Source: Deltaproteobacteria bacterium
GTDB taxonomy: Bacteria; Desulfobacterota; Binatia; UBA1149; CAITLU01
Length of the DNA stretch: 49,310 bases
NCBI GenBank assembly: GCA_016218925.1
Contig: JACRCR010000196.1
Coordinates: 1-49,310 of the forward strand
Direction of reading: 5' to 3'
Of this stretch, positions 35,397 to 43,772 are shown in pieces. The number at the start of each line of letters is the position of its first letter. The stretch's first letter is position 1. The position numbers were made by a program, and so were the translations under genes. The notes below the pieces were generated by a model. The model had not been told where the DNA came from, did no database searches, and was given only the letters and a program-made list of their open reading frames with translations.

Positions 35397-37373
35397 ATGA
35401 AACGGTTTTCGACCTTCCTAAAGGTGGGAGTCTGCCTCGCGGCGATGGCGCCGTCGTACGCCCACGCCATCTACCGCTCGAACTCTGTCGACTTCGGCGG
35501 AAACGTCAAGACGACCAACATTTTTCGAAACCCCGACATCGACCAGTGGGGGTTCATCATGCAGCGCAACAGCCTGAAGCTCCGACTGGAGTGGAAGTGG
35601 CTGCAGCGCGGCAAGGCCTTCGGTCGCTGGAACATGCCCTGGCTCGAACGCTCGGACATCTTCGTGCTCTACCGCGGGGTCTACGATTCGATCTACGACA
35701 TCACCCCGGGACAGACGGACCGCTCGGACATCTCCGGTGACGTGATCGAGCCCCAATTCGCCGCCTTGGAGTCGATTCCGAAGAGCCAGCGCGACGAGTA
35801 CAAGTTCAACAACCTGATCCGAGAGGCCTACATCGACCTCTATCTCAAGAACCTCCCGCTCACCCTGCGCATCGGCAAGCAACAGGTGGTGTGGGGCGAG
35901 ACCGACGGGTTCCGGATGCTCGACCGCGCCAACACGCTGGACCTGAGCTGGCACTTCTTCCAGGAACTGCCACCTCCGGGGTTCGGCTTCGACGAGATTC
36001 GCCAACCGTTCTTCATGGTCAAGGGCTTGTGGGACTTCCGCGAGATCGGCCCACTCTCTCAGACCTTCGTCGAGGCCTACTGGAACCCCGGCTTCGACTG
36101 GAACCCCGGCAAGATCGCGTTCCTGCCGCGCCCCTGGGGCGTGCGACTGCTCGATCCTCTCGAGAACGCCAAGGGCACCGGCGTCTTCCAGTCGTCCTTC
36201 TGCCGTAACGCCTCGGGCGGAACCTGCGACTCGCTGCTCAACGGAACGCGCCTGTTCAACCAGGGCAACTACGAAAAGAACCCGTTGGAGAACAGTCAGT
36301 TCGGCGTTCGCTTCCACTTCCTGGCCGGAGCCTCCGAGTGGACCGTGAACTACCTCTACCAGCGCTTCTCGCCCGATGGCTCGCCGACCGCGCTGATCCG
36401 CGGCGTGCCTGAGGACAAGATGGTCTACGTGCCGGAGATCGGCCAGGAGTTGGACGCCACCACGTTCTGCGACGGCGTCTCTTACGACCCCGCACAGGCC
36501 GGAGCACCAGCGTGGGCCAAGAATGAATTCTGCGCCGAGTACTTCGCGCCCTACATCCACACCATCGGCCTGTCGGCGAATTACTTCGAGGGTGAGTGGA
36601 CGCAGGCGGTGTGGCGCCTGGAGACCATCGTCGACTTCGACCTGCCTTTCTACAACGGCGATAAGCAGAATGCGCTGCTCGGACGTTCACCCAACGGCCC
36701 CATCCTGCTGCCGGGCATCTCGAACCGGAACATGTGGAAGGGCATGCTCGCGTTCGACCGCCCGACCTGGATTCGCTGGCTCAACAAGAAGACGACGTTC
36801 TTCCTGTCGGGTCAGTTCTTCTGGCATTACATCATCAATATGGAGCGGCGGCGCTGCGCGATCGGCGATCAACCCGAGTACCTCTCCAACGGCGACAAGA
36901 ACCCGAACTTCATCGGCTATAGCGCCGACCCGTCGGTCAACTGTGGCGACGACAACGGCAACTTCCTGCTCCCAGGCGAGCAGACCGGTTTCATCGGTCC
37001 GCTGGACTTGCCCAAACTCGACGCACCAGCGGGCAAGGGGCGAGACACGATCCACCAGTGGGAAATGCTGATGACCTTTGCGGCTCTCGGCTTCTACCGC
37101 GGTGGAACGCTGGTACCGGCGATGATCTACCTGATGGATCCGGTCAACAGCTTCTCGCAGGAGCTGGCACTGGGTGCCGACTGGTTCTACACGCCGGACC
37201 TGTCCGTCAACCTCACCACCCGTCTGATCTGGGCGGGCGCGCCGTGGGACCCCTACAACGGACACAAGAACAACAACGACACCGATAACGGCGAGTTGTT
37301 CGAGCCCTGGTTCCTCGGCGGCGGCAACCGCGGGCGATCGGAGACCAGCGTTCAACTGACCTGGCAGTTCTGA
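35397..37373 (+). CDS. DUF1302-family outer-membrane protein
   Basis: The 658-residue protein starts behind an AAGAGGGG and has a signal peptide ending SYAHA|IY. The next part (SNSVDFGGNVKTTNIFRNPD, then QWGFIMQRNSLKLRLEWKW) and the later LTLRIGKQQVVWGETDGFR match DUF1302 proteins. It ends TSVQLTWQF, a C-terminal Phe in an amphipathic strand, as expected for an outer-membrane beta-barrel. DUF1302 proteins in proteobacteria often occur with DUF1329 proteins and RND transporters near lipid- or steroid-degradation genes; none of those is present here. The role is probably passage or binding of hydrophobic compounds, but this is inference. Monocistronic, with its own promoter and a strong hairpin downstream. 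Confidence 0.88.
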   Translation: MKRFSTFLKVGVCLAAMAPSYAHAIYRSNSVDFGGNVKTTNIFRNPDIDQWGFIMQRNSLKLRLEWKWLQRGKAFGRWNMPWLERSDIFVLYRGVYDSIYDITPGQTDRSDISGDVIEPQFAALESIPKSQRDEYKFNNLIREAYIDLYLKNLPLTLRIGKQQVVWGETDGFRMLDRANTLDLSWHFFQELPPPGFGFDEIRQPFFMVKGLWDFREIGPLSQTFVEAYWNPGFDWNPGKIAFLPRPWGVRLLDPLENAKGTGVFQSSFCRNASGGTCDSLLNGTRLFNQGNYEKNPLENSQFGVRFHFLAGASEWTVNYLYQRFSPDGSPTALIRGVPEDKMVYVPEIGQELDATTFCDGVSYDPAQAGAPAWAKNEFCAEYFAPYIHTIGLSANYFEGEWTQAVWRLETIVDFDLPFYNGDKQNALLGRSPNGPILLPGISNRNMWKGMLAFDRPTWIRWLNKKTTFFLSGQFFWHYIINMERRRCAIGDQPEYLSNGDKNPNFIGYSADPSVNCGDDNGNFLLPGEQTGFIGPLDLPKLDAPAGKGRDTIHQWEMLMTFAALGFYRGGTLVPAMIYLMDPVNSFSQELALGADWFYTPDLSVNLTTRLIWAGAPWDPYNGHKNNNDTDNGELFEPWFLGGGNRGRSETSVQLTWQF

Positions 37374-37396
37374 TCCGCCCTAACCGGCGACGAAGC

Positions 37397-37442
37397 ATGC
37401 GAGAACGGGGCTGTCACTTCGGTGACAGCCCCGTTCTCGCAT
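37397..37442. terminator. Perfect 21-bp hairpin with TTCG loop between convergent genes
   Basis: Arms 37397-37417 and 37422-37442 are perfectly complementary and close on the exceptionally stable C(TTCG)G tetraloop. It lies between the DUF1302 gene and the convergent small Cys-rich gene. It has no T-run on either side, but its stability suggests a bidirectional terminator or a shield against antisense transcription. Confidence 0.8.
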
Positions 37443-37462
37443 TCAGGCGCGCTGGCGCGGGC

Positions 37463-37879
37463 TCAGGGTTTCCGGGTTCCCGCGGCCGCCTCGATCTTGC
37501 AGCAGATCGCCATCGCCCTCGTCCGGGCCTGAACCGGGCAGTCGCTTCCGCCGGTCTGCAGGCAACTGAAGAAGGCCTCCTCGGTTGTGCCGGAGTGCTC
37601 CGCCAGCGGTTGGATGATGCCCATCGCCGAGGTCTGGCAGGTGCCGTCCTCCTCAGGCCTCACCTCGGCGTAGCAGGTGCCACCGGTCAGCATCTCGCCG
37701 GGGCCGCACTTGACCCTCGAGGCTGCGGCCGAGTTGCGTCCCTCTCCCGAGGGCGCCTCGGCAACCACTTTGCGGCACACCAGCGAGTCCGCCGCGGCCG
37801 GATGGACGCCGGCGCCGAACGAAGCGACGAGCGTGAGAAGGGTGATTGCCGATACGGTAGTGGAACGAATTGGGTTCAT
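37463..37879 (-). CDS. Small secreted Cys-rich protein
   Basis: This 138-residue protein starts at an ATG with GAGGAG upstream and has a signal peptide ending HPAAA|DS. The mature part has eight Cys in the pattern VCRK, VKCGPGEMLTGGTC, TCQTS, SCLQTGGSDCP and ICCKI, so four disulfides are possible. The CGPGE.LTGGTC segment recalls short lectin-like or pilus-tip motifs, but I cannot assign a family. It has its own promoter upstream and is convergent with the DUF1302 gene. Presumably periplasmic or extracellular. Confidence 0.72.
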   Translation of the reverse strand: MNPIRSTTVSAITLLTLVASFGAGVHPAAADSLVCRKVVAEAPSGEGRNSAAASRVKCGPGEMLTGGTCYAEVRPEEDGTCQTSAMGIIQPLAEHSGTTEEAFFSCLQTGGSDCPVQARTRAMAICCKIEAAAGTRKP

Positions 37880-37922
37880 GGGTCTCCTCTTGACGGAATC
37901 GACAGATTGCGGTCGTGGGCGA

Positions 37923-37950
37923 ATTGTCTCGGATCCCGAGCCTGCGTCAA
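37923..37950 (-). promoter_or_regulatory. Candidate promoter of the small Cys-rich gene
   Basis: On the minus strand TTGACG (37945-37950) and GACAAT (37923-37928) are 16 bases apart. This gives a leader of about 38 bases that ends in the GAGGAG ribosome-binding site. Confidence 0.42.
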
Positions 37951-38019
37951 ACTGCGGATTTCGTGCGGGCCCATCGGTCCTGCGGCGACTGCGCGTGGGT
38001 CCTCCGGGGGGAAACACCC

Positions 38020-38049
38020 TTGACACTAGTGTCGTCTGACAACTAGGGT
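38020..38049 (+). promoter_or_regulatory. Promoter with overlapping palindrome, upstream of the 716-residue Cys-rich gene
   Basis: A perfect TTGACA (38020-38025) is followed after 18 bases by TAGGGT (38044-38049). A perfect 12-bp palindrome, GACACTAGTGTC (38022-38033), covers most of the -35 box and could be an operator that blocks RNA polymerase. The leader of about 80 bases ends in AGGAGGAG. Confidence 0.5.
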
Positions 38050-38137
38050 GCGAGCGACTCGGCTCGGACCCCCAATGCCTGTCAGGCCGGGATTCGAGCC
38101 GTTTTTAGCTATGCAGCGGTTCCACAGGAGGAGCAGT

Positions 38138-40288
38138 ATGACCATTCGATCGATCAAATTCGTGCGCGGCGCCGTCGGAGCGGCCGCGGTCCTTGCGCTG
38201 GCGGCCGGGCCAGCTTCGGCGACCCATCTGGGTCCACTCGATTCCGACGCAACCGCATGCCGGGCGGCGATTTCCAAGTCCTACGGCAAGTTGATCTCGA
38301 CGACGGGCAAGACCCTGGCGTCGTGCCACAAGCTTCGCGACAAAGGCAAGAACACCGTCGCCGACTGCAATGACCTCAGCGACCTGACCAACGTCGACCC
38401 GAAAGGCAAGATCGCCAAGGCGGCCGCCAAGATCAACGATGCGATGGCGAAGTCCTGCGTCGGCCAGACCGAACTGCTGGCGTCGGAGTACTACATGTCG
38501 TGCCCCGAGCCTTGCGGAACAACGCTCGGACTTGCCAACCCGATGACGAGTTTTGCCCAGTTGAACTCGTGCCTGGGCTGCGCGGGCCCCCGGCTGGTGG
38601 CCGACCTCTACGCCGACGCTATGGGCGTCCCGGCAACGCTGCCGCTCTCCACGGACGACGGCAAGTGCCACGGCGCCATCGCCAAGGGCTACCAGAAGTA
38701 CCTCGACGCGTTGGTGAAGGGCCGCCAGTCCTGCCAGGGCACCGAAGACAAGGCGCTGAACAACACGCTCACGCCGTGTGAGACCTCCGATCCGAAAGCC
38801 AAGGGCGCCACCGCGCTCGGCAAGGCCGGCGAAGGCATCGACAAATCGTGCGCGGCCGCCAATCTGGCCAACCTCGACTCTTGCTCGGCCGTAGATGCCA
38901 CCGCGCTGAAATCGTGCCTCGGCAGCGCGTTCGGCGACGCCGCCGACACCGGATTCACTACCGGCTACGAACTGCCGGCGACGATCTGCCCGACCACCGT
39001 GCAGACGTCCATCCGTGCCGGCTGCAGCACCGACGAGGGCCTGACCGCTGGCGTGTGCAGCAAGGGCGGACAGACCAACACGACGCTGTCGGTGGGCTGG
39101 ACCGGTACCGGTCACGGCATCGACCTGCCCGACCACTACTCGATCTCGGCGGATGTCACCTGCCCTGGCCCCGGAGCGGGCTCGTGCGGAAGCTGCACGA
39201 TCGATGGAGTCTCGACTGTCGATCCGCAGTACGCCGACTTCTCGCGCTGCAAGGCCGATCCCACCATCCCGTGCAGCCCCCCGTTCGCCAATAACCCGGC
39301 CTGCCCAAGCGGCGGGACCTGCTCCTACTTCCTCGGCGCGCCGCTGGCGTTCTCGGGCGGTGGCGCGTTCACCTGCTCGCTGAACACCCTGTTCACCGAT
39401 ATCAGCGGCACGGCCGACCCGGACGCGGGCAGCAGCCTGCTCAATCTGGAACTGCGCACGATCGTCCACACCGGCGAGGGCCAGACCCAGCCCTGTCCGC
39501 TGTGCGTCGACGACACGACGCCACAGGACGGCATAAAGACCGGTCACTGCGTGGGTGGTGCCAAGGACGTCGCTACCAACCCGGGATGGACCTGCGACGT
39601 TCAGGCCTTCGACCTGACCTACTCGGGCACCGACCCGAGCCACAGCGGCCCGAGCCTGGACTGCCCGCCGGCGCAGCCGGCCAACATCAGCGGTACCGGA
39701 CTGGCCATCAGCCTGCCGCTGACGACCGGCAGCACCAGTCTGGCGTTCCAGAACGCCTGCGACGCGCCGAACGGGGCCTACATGTGTGCTTGCGGTCAGT
39801 GTTCCGGCAACGTTGCGCTGGGCTGCCGCAACGACCAGGACTGCATCGACGCCGGTGCGGGAACCTGTACCACCAATGGCGGTGGCCAGGCCGCGCTGCG
39901 CAAGCCCAACGCCTGCTCGGGCTTCACCTGCGACGATGCCGGTGCGCTGGATCGTGGAGAGTGCGGAATAGACACCAACCTCGATCAGTTCTGCGATGGG
40001 TTCTTGCGCGCCAGCGGACGCGGTGTACTCGACTGCCTGGACGACGACACCTGCCGCTCTCTCGACACGGCTTGCCCGGGCGGAAACTGCGGAAACTGCA
40101 CGCACCTCCAGTTGCGTAGCTGCTTCATGGATCCGATCCAGACCAGCGGCACCCCGGACACCGAGAACCCGGTGCTGGCAGGGCTCTTCTGCCTGCCGCC
40201 GACGGCCAACGTCTCGATCAACGAGACCGTAGGCAATCCGGGCGCTGGCCTGGTCAAGGTCGACTCGCTGGTGCACCTCGGCTACTGA
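38138..40288 (+). CDS. Secreted Cys-rich protein: two four-Cys helical repeats plus GWTG core
   Basis: The 716-residue protein starts at an ATG behind AGGAGGAG and has a signal peptide ending PASA|TH. Two tandem Lys/Ala-rich helical repeats follow: C41-C63-C77-C107 (ACRAAISKSYGKL) and C177-C199-C214-C238 (KCHGAIAKGYQKY). The first two Cys are exactly 22 apart in both. From about 318 comes a core shared with two later genes: GWTGTGH (320-326), LGAPLAFSGGGAFTC, QPCPLC, LDCPPAQPANISGTGLAI (508-525), CRNDQDC, RSCF and GLFCLPPTANVSIN. About 50 Cys are spread over the chain, with no CxxCH heme motif. Probably an extracellular disulfide-rich structural or binding protein; family unknown to me. Confidence 0.78.
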   Translation: MTIRSIKFVRGAVGAAAVLALAAGPASATHLGPLDSDATACRAAISKSYGKLISTTGKTLASCHKLRDKGKNTVADCNDLSDLTNVDPKGKIAKAAAKINDAMAKSCVGQTELLASEYYMSCPEPCGTTLGLANPMTSFAQLNSCLGCAGPRLVADLYADAMGVPATLPLSTDDGKCHGAIAKGYQKYLDALVKGRQSCQGTEDKALNNTLTPCETSDPKAKGATALGKAGEGIDKSCAAANLANLDSCSAVDATALKSCLGSAFGDAADTGFTTGYELPATICPTTVQTSIRAGCSTDEGLTAGVCSKGGQTNTTLSVGWTGTGHGIDLPDHYSISADVTCPGPGAGSCGSCTIDGVSTVDPQYADFSRCKADPTIPCSPPFANNPACPSGGTCSYFLGAPLAFSGGGAFTCSLNTLFTDISGTADPDAGSSLLNLELRTIVHTGEGQTQPCPLCVDDTTPQDGIKTGHCVGGAKDVATNPGWTCDVQAFDLTYSGTDPSHSGPSLDCPPAQPANISGTGLAISLPLTTGSTSLAFQNACDAPNGAYMCACGQCSGNVALGCRNDQDCIDAGAGTCTTNGGGQAALRKPNACSGFTCDDAGALDRGECGIDTNLDQFCDGFLRASGRGVLDCLDDDTCRSLDTACPGGNCGNCTHLQLRSCFMDPIQTSGTPDTENPVLAGLFCLPPTANVSINETVGNPGAGLVKVDSLVHLGY

Positions 40289-40340
40289 GCCGGGCGATAG
40301 AGGCCGCTGGAAGTCTGCGGACAACCACGGCCGTGACCGG

Positions 40341-40377
40341 AAGAACCCCCGGGCGCGAAGGCGCTCGGGGGTTCTTT
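40341..40377 (+). terminator. Rho-independent terminator
   Basis: A 15-bp stem with one G-T pair (AGAACCCCCGGGCGC against GCGCTCGGGGGTTCT) closes a GAAG loop. It is followed by a short T stretch (TTCTTTCG), 50 bases after the Cys-rich gene's stop. Confidence 0.82.
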
Positions 40378-40398
40378 CGTCTGAAGCAGGCTTCCATC

Positions 40399-40428
40399 TT
40401 GACATAAGCCCCGCCTGCTCCGTAGGTT
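40399..40428 (+). promoter_or_regulatory. Promoter of the 1005-residue Cys-rich gene
   Basis: A perfect TTGACA (40399-40404) is followed after 18 bases by TAGGTT (40423-40428), 22 bases beyond the preceding terminator. The leader of about 135 bases ends in AGGAGGGAGGAG. No riboswitch-like structure is evident in it. Confidence 0.48.
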
Positions 40429-40570
40429 GGGCCCGCTCGCGCGAGGACGTTGAGAATCTCGCGGGAGGTTTTACGAGTCTGACCGGTTGCGCCCAGGGCA
40501 CTCGTGCCTCGACCGGAGCGTTGGTCATCCTCGCCATGTCTCAAACAAGCCCAGGAGGGAGGAGCATTTT

Positions 40571-43500
40571 ATGAAAATACGAACGATGGCCGGCAGGAGC
40601 TGGATGGCGACGACGGTTGCCGTCCTACTGGTGGCCGCGGCGTCGACGTCGCACGGCGCCGCGCTGAACACCAAGTTGGAGATCAAGTGCTTCGGCGCGC
40701 TCGCCAAGGCGGCCAGCAAGCATCAGGCCGCAGTAGCCAAGGCAATGGCCAAGTGCCGCGACGGCGTGATCGACGGAACCCCGGCAAATATCGCCGACTG
40801 CCCCGATGTCACCGCGCAGGCGGCAATCGACAAGTCGGCAGCATCGATCGCCAAGAGCGTCACCGCCAAGTGCAAGAGCACTTGCAGCATCTCGGGCGCG
40901 GCGTGCATCGACAACCTCTTCTGCCCTCCCAACGGCGCGACTCCAGAGAACTGCACCGCGGGCGCCAAAGGCCTCCCGTTCAGCGCCGCCAACATGGGCT
41001 TTCCGGGCTCCTACTGTGAAGCCGTCATCGGCGGCCAACTGAAGGATGGCGCCGGCTTCGGCGAGTGCATGGCCGGACTTGCCGAAACCAACGGCAACAG
41101 CGTCGTCGATCTCGTCTACGGCAGCGTCGACGATGCATCCGCGCTCAGCAAGGACGCCACCACGTGCCTCGAGGCAATCGCCAAGGCCCTGCCCAAGTCC
41201 GCCGGCAAGATGTCCGGCGCTGTCTCCAAGTGCCGCACCACCCAACTCGGCCTGGACCCGGCGGTGATCGCGCCTGATGACTGCCCGACCTCGGACACCA
41301 AGACCTCCGAGAGCCTGGCGAAGGAAATCACCAAGCTCAGCGAAACGATCGACAAGAAGTGCACCACGCCCGCGATCCTGGAGTTGGACCTGTGCGGCCA
41401 AGGTGTAGGGGGAGTCGCCGATGCTGCCGCCGCCAAGGCCTGCCTCGGCGACATCCTGAACGAGTCGGCCTACTCGACCGAATTCCTCGAAGACCGTGAC
41501 TTCATCGGCATCAGCCTGATCAACGCGGCCTACCCGACCACGACGTCACCGCGTTGCGGCGACAATCTGGTCAACCAGATCCCGAGCCAGTTCTTCCGCC
41601 TCGGCGAAGAATGCGATGGCACCGACGACGCCGCGTGCGGCGCCGGCACCTGCTTCCCGCCAGGCGATCGCTATCAGTGCACCTGCTCGACGACCAAGCG
41701 CTTGCAGTCGTACGCGACCGGCGCCACCGCCGACCTGGACAACGGCTGGAGCGGAGCCTCGCACAACTCGCAAGTCACTCAGGGCGCCGGCTTCGTCACC
41801 GACATGACGAACTGCGACTGCGACCTGTTCGGCACGGGCTCCAACGCGGCTACCTGCCAGCCGGGCCATTCAGTCGATCCGATCTGCGACGTCTTCGGTT
41901 CCATGGGACCGCGCTGCACCTACGCCCCGTACGACGGGATCACCTGCGACGCGCACGGCAACATCAACGGCGTGCAGACCGACACCGATTGCCAGGTCTG
42001 CGACTCGAATTCGATCAACGCCGGCTCTTATTGCCAGACCGAGTCGGATTGCGCCTCGCAGTGCTTCAGCCCCGCGGGTGCGGTTACGGGCACCTGCGAG
42101 AAGCAGAGCGACTGCACCGAGCCCGACGTTTGCAAGGGACGCTGCGACACGCAGAACGCCCGCTGCAACGTGCTGCGCAACGGCGCCCCGCTGCCGCTGT
42201 CGTCGCAGGGAACCTCGGTGTGCGTCGACGTGCGCTACTTCACCGACGTCACCGGCACCCGCAACATCCTGACCGGCGAGCACGCCGTGAACTTCGACCA
42301 GAAATCGGTCACTTTCCTGGCCCAGAGTTCGTCGCGGCCTTGCCCGGTGTGCGGCGGCTTCTGCACCGCGCCGGGATCCAAGGTCGGCGAGATCTGCGAG
42401 GGAACGTGCACGGGTCCGTCCACGGAGTGCCGCGGCGGAGAGAACAAGGGACTGGTCTGTGCCGGCGATGGCGACTGCCCGGGTTCGAAGTGCCTGGGAG
42501 TGGCATGTCGCTTCGATGGCGATTGCACCGATCCGGGCGCTACCTGCGGCGCCGCCTCGCCCGAGTGCATCGGCGAGGACTGCCAACTCGCTTTGCTGTG
42601 CGCCGGCGGCACCAACGACGGCCGCTCCTGCCGCATCGAAGCGACGACGGCATTTGGAACGACCTCGGTCGATTGCCCGCCCAAAGTAGCCGACAACATC
42701 AGCGGCTCGGGGCTGCACATCAGCTACACGCCGCTCACCAGCGAATCGGTTTCGCTGGAAAACCCGGGGACCTGCGACACGCCGGGCTACCAGAACATGG
42801 ACGGCTGCTTCTGCGTGACCGGCGGCGGCAGCACTCGCACCCAGCCCAACCGCTGCGCTGCTGCGTGCACCGCGCCGGGCGCGACCTACGGCAGGGGCTG
42901 CGGCGGCAACTTCACAACCTGCGTGGGCGGCACGGAAGCCGGCGCGGCCTGTGACGGACCGGGCGACTGCTCAGGCGGGGGCGCCTGCACCGGGAACCCG
43001 AAGACTTGCGACGCCGGCTCCAACGCCGAAAACTCCTGCTCCGTCGACGGCGACTGCCCCGGCGGCCTTTGCGTCGATGCCTGCCCAGGCGGCCTCTGCG
43101 CGCCTCTGTGCGCGGAGAAGGGCGTCTGCACCGGTGGCGCCAACGACGGCCTCGGCTGCGGAGTCGACTATGCTTGCCCCGGCGGTAGTTGCGTCGTGAC
43201 CGACGCGGAAGAAGGCGTCTGCGCGGCCGGCCCGCCGCTCTTCAACTGCAACGGCAAGGGCCACGAGTTCCGTCCTTGCTTGCCCGGCTATGAAGGCACC
43301 ACCAACGGCTGCGAGGGCGGCGTCGACAACATCGTCGGCAACGAAGACGACTACGTCGGAGCCGGCATCTGCGTCGCCACCGTTCGCGCCTGCTTCGTCA
43401 ACAACGGAGCCGCCGAGGGTGGTGATACCTTGAACGGTCAGGGCGATGCGACCAACACCAAGTCGGTCACCGTGTTCTGCATCCCGGCCAGTTCGAGCAG

Positions 43501-43588
43501 TTCGGTCAACGCGACCGCCGGCCTGCCGGGTCCCGCCCGCCTGCGGCAAGCGGGCGGAGTGGTGCCCAACTTCACGCCGCTACCGTAG
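40571..43588 (+). CDS. Large secreted Cys-rich protein: two four-Cys helical repeats, GWTG core, Cys micro-repeats
   Basis: The 1005-residue protein has a signal peptide ending STSHGA and two helical repeats, C40-C62-C77-C101 and C199-C221-C238-C264, again with a fixed 22-residue first interval. A GEECDGTDDAACGAGTC segment recalls myxobacterial Cys motifs. The core begins at GWSGASHN (392-399) and includes GAPLPLSSQGTSVC, RPCPVCGG, VDCPPKVADNISGSGLHI and VFCIPASSSSSVNAT near the C-terminus. Inserted into the core are many short C-x3-DC-x(3-5)-C units such as CAGDGDCPGSKC, CSVDGDCPGGLC and CRFDGDCTDPGATC. Likely extracellular and heavily disulfide-bonded. Own promoter, strong ribosome-binding site and own terminator. 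Confidence 0.78.
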   Translation: MKIRTMAGRSWMATTVAVLLVAAASTSHGAALNTKLEIKCFGALAKAASKHQAAVAKAMAKCRDGVIDGTPANIADCPDVTAQAAIDKSAASIAKSVTAKCKSTCSISGAACIDNLFCPPNGATPENCTAGAKGLPFSAANMGFPGSYCEAVIGGQLKDGAGFGECMAGLAETNGNSVVDLVYGSVDDASALSKDATTCLEAIAKALPKSAGKMSGAVSKCRTTQLGLDPAVIAPDDCPTSDTKTSESLAKEITKLSETIDKKCTTPAILELDLCGQGVGGVADAAAAKACLGDILNESAYSTEFLEDRDFIGISLINAAYPTTTSPRCGDNLVNQIPSQFFRLGEECDGTDDAACGAGTCFPPGDRYQCTCSTTKRLQSYATGATADLDNGWSGASHNSQVTQGAGFVTDMTNCDCDLFGTGSNAATCQPGHSVDPICDVFGSMGPRCTYAPYDGITCDAHGNINGVQTDTDCQVCDSNSINAGSYCQTESDCASQCFSPAGAVTGTCEKQSDCTEPDVCKGRCDTQNARCNVLRNGAPLPLSSQGTSVCVDVRYFTDVTGTRNILTGEHAVNFDQKSVTFLAQSSSRPCPVCGGFCTAPGSKVGEICEGTCTGPSTECRGGENKGLVCAGDGDCPGSKCLGVACRFDGDCTDPGATCGAASPECIGEDCQLALLCAGGTNDGRSCRIEATTAFGTTSVDCPPKVADNISGSGLHISYTPLTSESVSLENPGTCDTPGYQNMDGCFCVTGGGSTRTQPNRCAAACTAPGATYGRGCGGNFTTCVGGTEAGAACDGPGDCSGGGACTGNPKTCDAGSNAENSCSVDGDCPGGLCVDACPGGLCAPLCAEKGVCTGGANDGLGCGVDYACPGGSCVVTDAEEGVCAAGPPLFNCNGKGHEFRPCLPGYEGTTNGCEGGVDNIVGNEDDYVGAGICVATVRACFVNNGAAEGGDTLNGQGDATNTKSVTVFCIPASSSSSVNATAGLPGPARLRQAGGVVPNFTPLP

Positions 43589-43629
43589 CGAGTTCCGCGA
43601 GCCGGCTTGCCGGCTGGCGGAAGGTGAGA

Positions 43630-43669
43630 AAAGCCCGCGTCTCCGCAAGGAGGCGCGGGCTTTTTCTTT
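43630..43669 (+). terminator. Rho-independent terminator with GCAA tetraloop
   Basis: Arms 43630-43644 and 43649-43663 form a 15-bp stem with one G-T pair and a GNRA-type GCAA loop, followed by TTTTTCTTT. It ends the 1005-residue Cys-rich gene. Confidence 0.9.
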
Positions 43670-43772
43670 GGTGCGTGTGCAGGCTGGGCGTGTCCGCGCG
43701 CTGGGCGCCGCTTGGGTCAACCCGAACACACGGTCGGAAACCGCCCAGCAAGCGGGGGCGGTGGGATGGATC

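Noticed and set aside
38105..40537. An 810-codon minus-strand frame antisense to the first Cys-rich gene
   Set aside because: No signal, motif or ribosome-binding site; the plus-strand gene has all of these.
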